A stretch of 64,000 nt of DNA, taken from Acidithiobacillus thiooxidans ATCC 19377 (GTDB lineage Bacteria; Pseudomonadota; Gammaproteobacteria; Acidithiobacillales; Acidithiobacillaceae). Below, in pieces: positions 1 through 7,360 of the stretch. Within the stretch, counting starts at the first letter, position 1. The number at the start of each line of letters is the position of its first letter. A program made the translations under genes and the position numbers. A model generated the notes under the pieces. It worked only from the letters and a program-made list of their open reading frames with translations, had not been told where the DNA came from and did no database searches. The stretch is from assembly GCF_009662475.1 (NCBI RefSeq), contig NZ_CP045571.1:62001-126000 (forward strand), read 5' to 3'.

Positions 1-420
1 CCGCCGTTGATGTTTTCGAAAGAGGAAATTGAGGCACTGGTCCTTGGGGCTCGCTGGGTGGCTGATCGTGGTGATGAACGGCTTGGTGCTGCTGCCCGGA
101 GTGCTGTCAGCAAAATTGCAGCGGTTTTACCCGGTGATTTGCGGGAAATGCTGGATGCTTCTGCGCTACTGATTGGACCGGGGAAGACCATCCCTACGGT
201 TGCCGTTGACTTGTCTGAGCTCCGCCTGGCGATCCGCGCCGAACACAAGGTCACCATCCATTATCGGGATCTCAAGGACAGAGAAACCAAACGGACTGTC
301 TGGCCATTTGCACTGGGGTATTTTGATCATGTCCGGATACTCATAGCCTGGTGCGAATTTCGCCAGGGATTTCGGCACTTCCGAACAGATCGCATCTTTG
401 CCTTGAGCGTGGAAGATTAG
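1..420 (+). CDS. WYL-domain transcriptional regulator, C-terminal part (runs off window start)
   Basis: The reading frame is open to the first base, so this is the 3' part of a longer gene. The visible residues end in a WYL domain: a segment around HKVTIHYRD is followed by VWPFALGYFDHVRILIAWCE and a closing FRTDRIFAL strand, as in YafY/DeoR-type regulators. Such proteins normally have an N-terminal winged helix for DNA binding, which would lie before the window. The WYL fold is thought to bind a small ligand or nucleic acid. The downstream VOC gene has its own good ribosome site after 150 bp. No internal start needs to be assumed; the methionines near codons 3 and 4 are probably internal. Confidence 0.75.
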   Translation, partial: PPLMFSKEEIEALVLGARWVADRGDERLGAAARSAVSKIAAVLPGDLREMLDASALLIGPGKTIPTVAVDLSELRLAIRAEHKVTIHYRDLKDRETKRTVWPFALGYFDHVRILIAWCEFRQGFRHFRTDRIFALSVED

Positions 421-570
421 CGCTACCCGCGACGTAGGCAATCTCTGCTCAAGGAATGGCGCGCAATCGAAAGTATCCCTCCGCAGTAGCAACACTACTG
501 ACAGAAACTGACAGCGGCTACCACTATTGTGGCGCTGCGGTCACTCAACGTCTGACAGGAGGTACACATT

Positions 571-945
571 ATGGCTGGTAACGAAGTGCTGGGGTTAAGC
601 TTTGCATCACTGGAGGTCCGAGACCTCGAAAAATCGAAAACCTTTTTTGAAAACATTCTGGGTTTTCAGGTCGCACCTATCGCCAGGCCCAACGCTGTTG
701 TCATGCAGACCGAAGAGAATCTGGGTGCTTTTGCGCTGCGATGGATGCCCGATTTGGCAACATCCGCTTCTATAAAAAACTGCGGCATCGCAATATGGTT
801 TCGGTGCAAGGATGTCGATGCACTGGAGCACAGTGTGCGTGAGGCCGGCGCAATCGTGGTGTCACCTGCTCAGGACGGTCCGTTTGGCCGTATGGTGGTT
901 ATCCGGGAACCCGATGGGCGCAACATTACTTTTCATAGCGCCTGA
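571..945 (+). CDS. VOC-superfamily (glyoxalase/bleomycin-resistance fold) protein
   Basis: A 124-residue protein with the paired beta-alpha-beta-beta-beta layout of the vicinal oxygen chelate superfamily. It opens with a strand ending [20 protein letters not shown] and closes with [14 protein letters not shown], the usual end of a VOC module that carries the metal-ligand Glu/His positions. One VOC domain of this size normally works as a dimer. A strong Shine-Dalgarno (ACAGGAGGTA) sits just before the ATG. The substrate cannot be told from the sequence: glyoxalase, fosfomycin/bleomycin resistance and dioxygenase members look alike at this level. The next gene starts 5 bp downstream, so the two are probably co-transcribed. 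Confidence 0.75.
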   Translation: MAGNEVLGLSFASLEVRDLEKSKTFFENILGFQVAPIARPNAVVMQTEENLGAFALRWMPDLATSASIKNCGIAIWFRCKDVDALEHSVREAGAIVVSPAQDGPFGRMVVIREPDGRNITFHSA

Positions 946-949
946 ACCA

Positions 950-1879
950 ATGTCAGCCATGCGTCGCAACTGGATTGCGGTGGTCTCCGCCGAGCATGTA
1001 CGAATCGGACGCGCCGCCGGATTTATGCAAGTCTGCCACGGTAAAGCGGCACGCCTTCGCCGCATAAAACCCGGTGATCGTGTTGCCTATTATTCCCCTA
1101 CTGTTGAATTCGGCAGTAAGAATAAATTACAGGCTTTCACGGCAATCGGGTTCGTGCTGGGCGGTGATCCATACCAGGTGGATATGGGAGGAGGATTCCA
1201 ACCCTATCGACGGGGCGTGTACTGGCTCCCTGCTGAAGAAGCCCCCATTCGGCCCATCCTTGGGATGCTGGAGTTCTCCGCCGAAAAACAAAACTGGGGC
1301 TACCAATTCCGCTTTGGGGTTTTCGTCATTAGCGAGCACGATATGAATGTAATCGCTGCGGCAATGGGGGCTGATTTCGCTCTATCGATGACGGACCGAC
1401 AGACCAAACAGGTAGTCAATCCGCCAAATGACCGTCCCTCTGCCCAGCCGCCACTGAGCCTTGATGGTGGGCAAGTAGACAGTTATCTTGCGCTGTGTAT
1501 AAAATATGATACATTATTGTTGGGGAGGTGTATGAGCGAAAAACCGATTGACTGGCGAGGATCTTCGCTGCGAGACATCAAGGACGACGACATCTTCACC
1601 CCTAATGCGCGCAAGGAGGCTGGACACCAGCTTAGTCAGGTGCAGGCAGGACTTGAACCTGATGACTGGAAGCCCTTTGACGTGGTAGGCGCGGGAACCA
1701 AAGAAATTCGCATCAATCTCGACGATGGTTGGTTCCGCGTGATGTACGTCGCCAAGTTTCCGGAGGCGGTTTATGTGTTGCACTGCTTCAAGAAGAAGAC
1801 GAGTTCAACCAGCAAACACGACAAGGACATCACGGCTGCGCGTTACAAGTCTGTTATCCAGGAAAGGAGTAAGCAATGA
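950..1879 (+). CDS. EVE-domain protein whose frame continues into a HigB-type toxin
   Basis: From ATG 950 the first about 145 residues form an EVE domain (UPF0310): [11 protein letters not shown], then [20 protein letters not shown], and a long insert before [25 protein letters not shown] proteins belong to the PUA-like fold and bind modified bases in nucleic acid; many sit beside defence or toxin genes. EVE proteins usually end near residue 150, but here no stop appears. The frame passes a polar linker (about residues 155-190) and enters, without a break, the HigB-like toxin that has its own ATG and Shine-Dalgarno at 1532. The product could be a 309-residue fusion, or the EVE gene may have lost its natural stop when the toxin module moved in. 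The fusion is seen; whether it is made is not known. Confidence 0.6.
   Translation: MSAMRRNWIAVVSAEHVRIGRAAGFMQVCHGKAARLRRIKPGDRVAYYSPTVEFGSKNKLQAFTAIGFVLGGDPYQVDMGGGFQPYRRGVYWLPAEEAPIRPILGMLEFSAEKQNWGYQFRFGVFVISEHDMNVIAAAMGADFALSMTDRQTKQVVNPPNDRPSAQPPLSLDGGQVDSYLALCIKYDTLLLGRCMSEKPIDWRGSSLRDIKDDDIFTPNARKEAGHQLSQVQAGLEPDDWKPFDVVGAGTKEIRINLDDGWFRVMYVAKFPEAVYVLHCFKKKTSSTSKHDKDITAARYKSVIQERSKQ
1532..1879 (+). CDS. higB: HigB/RelE-superfamily toxin (phage Gp49-like)
   Basis: Taken alone from ATG 1532 this is a 115-residue protein. Its core reads [25 protein letters not shown], then a [12 protein letters not shown] strand and a C-terminal helix, the layout of the Gp49/HigB branch of RelE/ParE toxins, which are ribosome-dependent mRNA interferases or gyrase poisons. 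The start is supported by TGGGGAGGTG a few bases upstream and an A/T-rich stretch before it that could hold a promoter. The toxin stop overlaps the antitoxin ATG by 4 bp (ATGA), the normal order for higBA, toxin first. The same frame is open upstream into the EVE gene, so a longer fused form is possible. Confidence 0.75.
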   Translation: MSEKPIDWRGSSLRDIKDDDIFTPNARKEAGHQLSQVQAGLEPDDWKPFDVVGAGTKEIRINLDDGWFRVMYVAKFPEAVYVLHCFKKKTSSTSKHDKDITAARYKSVIQERSKQ

Positions 1880-2208
1880 GCATCGAAACCAAATCCATGC
1901 ACATCACCCCTGTCGGCGGCAACGTGTTCGCGGACTTGGGATTTGCACCAGAAGAAGCGGCAGCCCTGAAGGCCGAATCACAACGCATCATCTCTGAAAA
2001 GCTGGCCATCAAGGATTCACTGATGACAGAGCTGGCAGAATGGATTGAAGCGAAGCAGCTCAAGCAAGCTGAAGCGGCGGAAATCCTGGGCGTGACCCGT
2101 CCGCGTGTTTCTGACGTAGTCAACAAGAAGGCCATCAAATTCACCATTGACGCGTTGGTGGATATGCTGGCGAGAGCAGGCAAACACGTCCAGTTGTCTG
2201 TTCAGTAA
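1876..2208 (+). CDS. higA: HigA-type antitoxin, XRE helix-turn-helix
   Basis: A 110-residue protein with an N-terminal region ([16 protein letters not shown]) typical of HigA partners of Gp49-like toxins, and an XRE helix-turn-helix at about residues 55-105: [21 protein letters not shown]. It should bind and neutralise the toxin encoded immediately upstream and repress the shared promoter. The ATG lies inside the toxin stop (ATGA), so translation is coupled. Confidence 0.8.
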   Translation: MSIETKSMHITPVGGNVFADLGFAPEEAAALKAESQRIISEKLAIKDSLMTELAEWIEAKQLKQAEAAEILGVTRPRVSDVVNKKAIKFTIDALVDMLARAGKHVQLSVQ

Positions 2209-2382
2209 CGCTCAGCAATGCCCAACAAGTGATACTCCTTTGAGGCAAAAAATCCCCACGAAACCCGAACCGGTTTGCCGAGCGTGGATTAATTGCTTAC
2301 TGGTTACAACTTCTGAAACGCTTGCACCCGCTGGATCGGCGTAGTAACGTTTCTACATTCATCCAGCGTGCGGGGTGTCATC

Positions 2383-2637
2383 ATGACCATTACCACCTTA
2401 ACCAGTCGCGAGTTCAACCAAAGGGCGAGCGAGGCCAAACGGGCCGCCAACAACGGGCCGGTGTTCATCACGGATCGAGGCCGACCGGCCCATGTGCTGA
2501 TGAGCTTTGAGGATTATCAGCGGCTCACGCAGCAGCGCCGCAACATTGCCGATGCACTCGCTATGCCGGGTATTGCTGACATCGAGTTTGATCCGCCGCG
2601 CGTGGCTATTGAAAGGCGTCCGGCTGATTTTTCATGA
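2383..2637 (+). CDS. Phd/YefM-family antitoxin
   Basis: An 84-residue protein from ATG 2383; a GTG five codons upstream is also possible but less likely. It shows the Phd/YefM pattern: TSREFNQRASEAKRAANNGPV followed by FITDRGRPAHVLMSFEDYQRL, the DNA-binding and dimer module. The C-terminal tail (about residues 55-84) is polar and would wrap the partner toxin. Its stop overlaps the start of the PIN-domain gene by 4 bp. This is the second toxin-antitoxin pair in 1.6 kb. Confidence 0.8.
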   Translation: MTITTLTSREFNQRASEAKRAANNGPVFITDRGRPAHVLMSFEDYQRLTQQRRNIADALAMPGIADIEFDPPRVAIERRPADFS

Positions 2638-3062
2638 TGTTGCTTCTCGATACCAACGTGGTTTCTGAATTGCGCAAGGTGCGGTTTGGTAAGGCCGATA
2701 TGAACGTGACGGCATGGGCGGAAAGTGTGGATGCCACCGACCTCTTTGTGTCGGCCATCACCATCATGGAACTTGAGCTTGGCGTGCTGTCGATTGAGCG
2801 AAAGGACGCTACGCAGGGGGCCTTGTTGCGCACATGGCTGGAGCAGCACGTATTGCCTGAGTTCTCCAGGCGCACGTTGTCAGTCGATACCGCTGTGGCA
2901 CAACGCTGCGCCAGGCTGCATGTACCCGACAAGCGTGGAGAGCGCGATGCACTCATCGCGGCAACCGCCTTGGTGCATGGCATGACGGTGTTTACGCGCA
3001 ACGTCGCGGATTTTAAGTCTACGGGTGTGCCCCTCATCAATCCGTGGGATCGGTCGCAGTGA
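2634..3062 (+). CDS. vapC: VapC-type PIN-domain ribonuclease toxin
   Basis: A 142-residue PIN-domain protein. Acidic residues of the nuclease site are visible: D6 in LLLDTNVVSEL, the Glu cluster in ITIMELELG, the Asp in RDALIAATA and the Asp in TRNVADF near the C-terminus. VapC toxins cut tRNA or rRNA in a metal-dependent way. The gene is coupled to a Phd/YefM antitoxin by an ATGA overlap. Two adjacent ATGs (2634, 2637) are both usable. No transcription partner is seen downstream; 126 bp separate it from the next gene. Confidence 0.82.
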   Translation: MMLLLDTNVVSELRKVRFGKADMNVTAWAESVDATDLFVSAITIMELELGVLSIERKDATQGALLRTWLEQHVLPEFSRRTLSVDTAVAQRCARLHVPDKRGERDALIAATALVHGMTVFTRNVADFKSTGVPLINPWDRSQ

Positions 3063-3188
3063 TGGTCAGGCCATGGGCGTTCCATCTGCAAAAACGCCTA
3101 CTAATGCAGTATTGGTGATTCCAGCGCTATATTGCAACGTTTCCAGCTGCTAAATTAGTTGTCCATCTTTGTTGCCCGAGACTCCCCC

Positions 3189-3584
3189 ATGCAAATCGAC
3201 CGACTGGATCATCTGGTGCTGACCGTGCAGGATATGTCTGCAACCATAGACTTTTATTCGCAGGTGTTAGGTATGCAGGCTGTCACTTTTGGCGAGGGGC
3301 GCAACGCCCTGGTTTTTGGGCAGCAGAAAATTAATCTGCATCCGGCAGAATGTCCCATTGCTCCGCATGCGGCTCATCCTGTTCCTGGATCAGCAGATTT
3401 GTGCTTCATCGCTCAGGGAGACATTCACGAGTTGCTCGCCCATCTCCGGAACTGTGGTGTTGCCCTTGAAGCGGGTCCCGTGCTCCGCACTGGGGCCGCA
3501 GGTCCGATTACTTCGGTCTATTTTCGGGATCCCGATGGGAATCTGCTGGAGGTGTCCATTTATGACTCGGGAATTAAACGATAA
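3189..3584 (+). CDS. VOC-superfamily protein (glyoxalase-like, virulence/biphenyl-type)
   Basis: A 131-residue VOC protein from ATG 3189: MQIDRLDHLVLTVQDMSATIDFYSQVLGM at the start and SVYFRDPDGNLLEVS at the end. The H8 and the late Glu lie where metal ligands of glyoxalase I-like proteins are found. It resembles the group annotated as VOC family virulence protein or ring-cleavage dioxygenase-like; the substrate is unknown. It overlaps the SDR gene by a single base (TAATG), so the two are translationally coupled. It is not closely similar to the VOC protein at 571. Confidence 0.75.
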   Translation: MQIDRLDHLVLTVQDMSATIDFYSQVLGMQAVTFGEGRNALVFGQQKINLHPAECPIAPHAAHPVPGSADLCFIAQGDIHELLAHLRNCGVALEAGPVLRTGAAGPITSVYFRDPDGNLLEVSIYDSGIKR

Positions 3585-4174
3585 TGACTGATCGGGCGCG
3601 TGTCGCACTGGTCACCGGTGCGAGTTCCGGCATTGGTCTCGCCATTGCACAGCGTTTGACTCAGGCCGGATATCGGGTGGCCCTGCATTCCCGCGCTTCC
3701 TCAGCTGCAGGCCTTCAAGCAGCAGCGACATTGGCGGGCGCCCATTATTTTCAGGCGGATCTTCTGGACGAGGCCGCACGCCGTGAACTGATCCATCAAG
3801 TGGTTGCGCACTATGGTCGGCTGGATGTGTTGGTCAATAATGCGGGTGCGTCCAGCGTGATTCCGCATGATGATTTATGGGCCGCAACCCCGGATATCTG
3901 GCATCACCTCTACGAGCTCCATGTGGTCGCACCCTGGCAGCTTATTGCGCTTGGCGAGCCTTACCTGCGCGCTGCATCGACAGATGAACAACCGGCATCC
4001 GTGTTAAACATCAGCTCTCATGCCGGGGTGCGGCCCAAAGGTGCTTCTATTCCTTACGCTGCCAGCAAAGCCGCGCTGAATCATGTTACCCGTTTACTGG
4101 CAAAAACCCTGGGACCCGATATTCGGGTAAACGCCATTGCTCCAGGATTGGTGGATACGCCGCCTCTGCATTAG
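3584..4174 (+). pseudogene. Short-chain dehydrogenase/reductase, 3'-truncated
   Basis: A 196-residue SDR that stops early; the family is normally about 245-260 residues. NAD(P)-binding TGASSGIG (11-18), NNAG (85-88), the catalytic Ser in NISSHAG (144/145), Tyr158 and Lys162 (YAASK) are all present. The frame ends right after the PG-L-V-D-T motif (187-192), so the substrate-binding helices and the C-terminal dimer strand are missing. I see no match to the missing part in the next 240 bp in any frame. It is probably a remnant cut by a rearrangement. It is coupled to the VOC gene upstream. Confidence 0.7.
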
Positions 4175-4415
4175 ATAGGCTTGGATTTATGCTTCGCGTG
4201 AAGGGAGGCTACCATGGCTTATCAAGATACGGTAAGCATGCGGAAGGCGTGATTAGTGAATGGGCTGAGGTGGCAAAGAGTCAAGAGTAGCCTATATACG
4301 CCATACGGGATGATAGACATCTGGTGCTAACAGATGCGAAACGAATGACGCTTTTTTACAAGCGATGGCTCGTAAGTCTTATAGTTACTAAACTTTAATA
4401 TAAAGGAATACTCTG
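4175..4415. other. Intergenic scar between truncated SDR and hydrolase
   Basis: No convincing gene. A 33-codon open frame (4189-4290) with no recognised family follows the SDR break; it may be the tail of a foreign gene. The last 40 bp before the hydrolase are A/T-rich (ACTTTAATATAAAGGAATA) and could hold a -10 box and a weak ribosome site. Confidence 0.4.
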
Positions 4416-5699
4416 ATGCCGAAAACAATTCAAGAAAGCTCTCTTAGTCGTCGTTCATTTTTAATGAAAACTGCAACATTAGTTGGTGCCACGGTCGCGG
4501 CGAATACCATTTCCATATCTCAGGCTGCGGCGCAAGAAGGGCCTGAATTATTGAATTCAAGGATGACCCCGGTAGTATCGGGGATAACTTATCAGCATAT
4601 AGGTCGGTGGGAAGTATCCCGTCTTAATCATATTTTAAGCGTTGAGGCACCAGCTTTCACTGGATTCAAAGTAGACTATAAACCGGCACTGAATGCGGTA
4701 GATTTGTTTCGTGTTACTTATCCGTCAGTTATTCCTGAGCGAAATAATCGTCCAACGACAGCCTCCGGCCTGGTCGCAATTCCTGTCAACGCCGAAACAA
4801 CTCCAAGACTGATCTCATATCAGCATGGAACCGTTTATGGGAGGCAGGAGGTTCCTTCGTTTCCCGATCAGTCACCAGAAACCCAGTTGATGATCGCTGC
4901 TTTTGCTGGTCGTGGTGATGTTTTAATAGGTGCAGATTATTTCGGCATGGGACTATCTAAGGAGCCGGAGAGCTACCTGGTTTTGGAAAGCCAGCAACAG
5001 GCCTGTGCCGACATGATCCGTGCTGGGCAGGCCGTACTCGCTGATCGTGGCGTTCAGACTAACGATTTATTTTTGAGTGGTTGGTCTGAAGGTGGCTTTG
5101 TTACTATGGCTCTACTCGAGTTTTTGCAACGTGAAAACCTAGCGGTAAAAGCGGCAGCCACGGCGTCTGCACCTCTTGATCTCTTTGCCGGAATGAGTGG
5201 GTATTTAAATTTTCCACGTCCTAATGATGCTCCCTGGCTTAATTCTATTTTTGTATTGTCAGCATTTGCCTACGAAAGTTATTACGATGTGCCTGGCTTG
5301 GCAAGATCTTTCTTTAATCCGAAGTATTACGATCTTTGTAGTGCGCTATATTCTAGGCAGCTAAGTGATCTTAATAAGATACCAACCGATCTACATCGTT
5401 TGATCCGCTCAGAATATTTTAATCCCAATTATTTCATGCAGTCGGAGTTCGGTCGTCTTGTCCATAGGAATCAGGTCTATCGGTGGGTGATCGAAACCCC
5501 TACGCGCAATTATTATGGTGAGGCAGACGAAGCAATTACTGTCGGTCTGGGAAAATTGGCCATGTCCTATCAAACAGGGATGGGCAATAGAAAAGTCCTG
5601 GCAATTTCTGCCGGAAGCGATGCGACGCATCGGGGAACATTCGCCCGTGCAGTTTTAGGATGGAGTAACTGGTTCAAAGAGATGGGGGAATCAGCCTGA
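4416..5699 (+). CDS. Tat-exported alpha/beta hydrolase (secretory lipase-like)
   Basis: A 427-residue protein with a twin-arginine signal peptide: SRRSFLMKT at 11-19, a hydrophobic stretch, and a likely cleavage after SQAAA near residue 39. The mature part is an alpha/beta hydrolase: HG at about 137 as oxyanion segment, nucleophile elbow GWSEGG with Ser224, an acid candidate in YGEADEAI and the His in SDATHRG near residue 403. It resembles secreted lipases/esterases of the LIP type acting on small esters outside the cytoplasm. The base composition looks more A/T-rich than its neighbours, suggesting separate acquisition. It stands alone. Confidence 0.72.
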   Translation: MPKTIQESSLSRRSFLMKTATLVGATVAANTISISQAAAQEGPELLNSRMTPVVSGITYQHIGRWEVSRLNHILSVEAPAFTGFKVDYKPALNAVDLFRVTYPSVIPERNNRPTTASGLVAIPVNAETTPRLISYQHGTVYGRQEVPSFPDQSPETQLMIAAFAGRGDVLIGADYFGMGLSKEPESYLVLESQQQACADMIRAGQAVLADRGVQTNDLFLSGWSEGGFVTMALLEFLQRENLAVKAAATASAPLDLFAGMSGYLNFPRPNDAPWLNSIFVLSAFAYESYYDVPGLARSFFNPKYYDLCSALYSRQLSDLNKIPTDLHRLIRSEYFNPNYFMQSEFGRLVHRNQVYRWVIETPTRNYYGEADEAITVGLGKLAMSYQTGMGNRKVLAISAGSDATHRGTFARAVLGWSNWFKEMGESA

Positions 5700-5829
5700 C
5701 TGGCAGCCTGACGGATAGAGCATAAATACCCCGCAAAGTCTGACGCAAGGAAGCAGCGGACTGCACAGCGCACCTCATCATCAAGACATAAAACGAGAGC
5801 CTTTCGCAAGGCCAGGCAGCAAAGATTTT

Positions 5830-6429
5830 TTAACGGGTATTCATGCCGCGCCGTTCCAAAAAGCCGCGCATGTGGGGCCGTGCTTCCCGGCCTACCAGAG
5901 CAGCAATTTCCTGGGTCCAGCGACTGTTTTTTTGCGAAGCATTGCGATTGCGATAGTACTCGGCCATCTGCTGATCGTACTGGCTGATTTCCGCTTCATC
6001 ACGGGTTTCATCGTAACTATTTTCCTTAAGCACTACGGACAGGGGCAGTCGTGGTTTCAGATCAGGATTCTGGTCGGGATAACCGATGCAGAGTCCAAAA
6101 ACAGGGTAAACCTGTTCAGGCAAATGCAGCAGATCACTGATTTCCTGCGGATGGTTGCGTACGGCGCCAATGTAGCAAGTGCCCAATCCCATTGATTCAG
6201 CCGCTGTTACACAATTTTGGGCGAACAAGCTGACATCAACGGTGGCAATAATGAAGTGCTCGGTCATGCCCGCCACAAATGTTTGATTTTCCCGGCTGCC
6301 AATACGGGCTGCACGATGTAAATCTGCGCAAAATACCAGGAAAGCGCCAGCACTGCGGATATATTCCTGGTCGCCAGCCAGATGTGCGATTTTATCCCGC
6401 AAATGCGGATCGCTTATCTGAATGACCGT
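5830..6429 (-). pseudogene. nfsA: Nitroreductase nfsA, 3' part, cut off by the transposon
   Basis: The last 199 codons of an FMN-dependent nitroreductase of the NfsA/FRP group: TVIQISDPHLRDKIAHLAGDQ, then FLVFCADLHRAARIG, MGLGTCYIGAVRNHP and FGLCIGYPDQNPDLKPRLPL, all close in pattern to E. coli NfsA. The first 46 codons lie at 45001-45138 on the other side of the transposon. Joining 45138-45001 to 6429-5830 restores one frame of 245 codons plus stop, close to the 240 of E. coli NfsA. The remaining 3' part has no start of its own; the frame extends into the transposon end. NfsA-type enzymes reduce nitro compounds and quinones with NADPH. Confidence 0.9.
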
Positions 6430-6434
6430 ACAGG
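6430..6434. repeat. 5-bp target-site duplication, left copy (ACAGG)
   Basis: ACAGG directly precedes the TGTAG terminus of the transposon and is repeated exactly at 45001-45005 directly after the CTACA terminus. A 5-bp duplication is the Tn7-family signature. Confidence 0.95.
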
Positions 6435-6500
6435 TGTAGGATGCAAATAAAGTTGGTAACAACGAAATAAAGTTGGTAACTTTCAAATAAAGATGGTAAC
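6435..6500. repeat. Transposon end next to tnsA (Tn7-R-like) with three TnsB-type sites
   Basis: TGTAGGATGC is followed by AAATAAAGTTGGTAAC at 6445-6460 and 6465-6480 and by a one-mismatch copy at 6485-6500, all in direct orientation with a 20-bp period. This compact array matches the right end of Tn7, where TnsB sites abut. A further weak AAAGTTGG lies at 6523-6530, out of phase. The tnsA ribosome site follows within 30 bp, so TnsB bound here could repress the tns operon. Confidence 0.9.
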
Positions 6501-6541
6501 TTTGCTCCGTATACTTATGCCCAAAGTTGGAGGTACGGATC

Positions 6542-7360
6542 TTGACCTGCTTACCTCTTGACCCTCGTTCACTGAAATGGATCAAACAAGGTCGGGGAAT
6601 TGGTTCAGGAAAAGATTACCAACCCTGGTTGACCGTCAGAGACCTGCCTTCTGCAGGACGATCTCATAGAATCTGGGGAGTCCTGACTCAACGAACCCAC
6701 CATCTGCTGTCGGATCTCGAACTGGCAGCTTTTTTTCTATTTGACTGGAATCCATCTGTCGCTGATATCCGCGAGCAATATCCTCTCCGCTTAGAGGATA
6801 CCAGTGAGCTTGCCACGCAAGCACACATTCGCCATCCAGAGGTACAAGGACAAGTTCAGATCATGTCATCGGATTTTCTAGTGGACACCAACAAGCCAGA
6901 TCTTCCAAGAATGGCCATTCAGGTAAAAACATCTTCAGATCTTTCCAACCCTAGAACCATAGAAAAACTGGAACTTGAACGACAATATTGGGCATTAAAG
7001 GGAGTTCCATGGTATCTGCTGACGGAAAAACAAATACCCAAGACCGTCACCAAGAACATTGCCTGGCTGTATCCCGCCCAACTGGTTCTGGATGAGATCG
7101 AAAATACTCTGAATATGGCACCAATTTATTTAGGCTTCTTTACAAAGCATCCGATGTTACAGATTTCTCAGGCTGCAATGATGCTTGATCAAGCTTATGC
7201 ACTGTCTCCAGGAGAGTCCTTGCAAAGGATCCGCTCGCTTTTAGCTCTGAGAGTTTTCTTGTTCGACCTCAGAAAACCTTGGTCAAAGCTGGCTGTTGGA
7301 GATCTACAAGCATCTTCAGATCTCGATTCACTGAGGAACTCTTATGTTGCGAATCAATGA
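6542..7360 (+). CDS. tnsA: TnsA, transposon endonuclease
   Basis: A 272-residue protein (Tn7 TnsA has 273) that nicks the 5' ends of the element, working with TnsB so that transposition is cut-and-paste. The sequence follows Tn7 TnsA closely: GKDYQPWLTVRDLP, SHRIWG and HHLLSDLELA. The type II restriction-like active site is visible as E60 (SDLELA), D111 (SSDFLVD) and K129 (AIQVK), three residues before the Tn7 numbers E63, D114 and K132. The TTG at 6542 is preferred because GGAGGT lies 7 bp before it; a TTG at 6527 is in frame but has no such site. The end overlaps tnsB by 17 bp. Confidence 0.95.
   Translation: MTCLPLDPRSLKWIKQGRGIGSGKDYQPWLTVRDLPSAGRSHRIWGVLTQRTHHLLSDLELAAFFLFDWNPSVADIREQYPLRLEDTSELATQAHIRHPEVQGQVQIMSSDFLVDTNKPDLPRMAIQVKTSSDLSNPRTIEKLELERQYWALKGVPWYLLTEKQIPKTVTKNIAWLYPAQLVLDEIENTLNMAPIYLGFFTKHPMLQISQAAMMLDQAYALSPGESLQRIRSLLALRVFLFDLRKPWSKLAVGDLQASSDLDSLRNSYVANQ

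Noticed and set aside
812-949. Start of the EVE frame inside the VOC gene
   Set aside because: The first 46 codons are the VOC gene read in another frame; ATG 950 gives the family start.
2606-3091. 161-codon minus-strand frame over the phd-vapC pair
   Set aside because: Shadow of vapC; no ribosome site or recognisable product.
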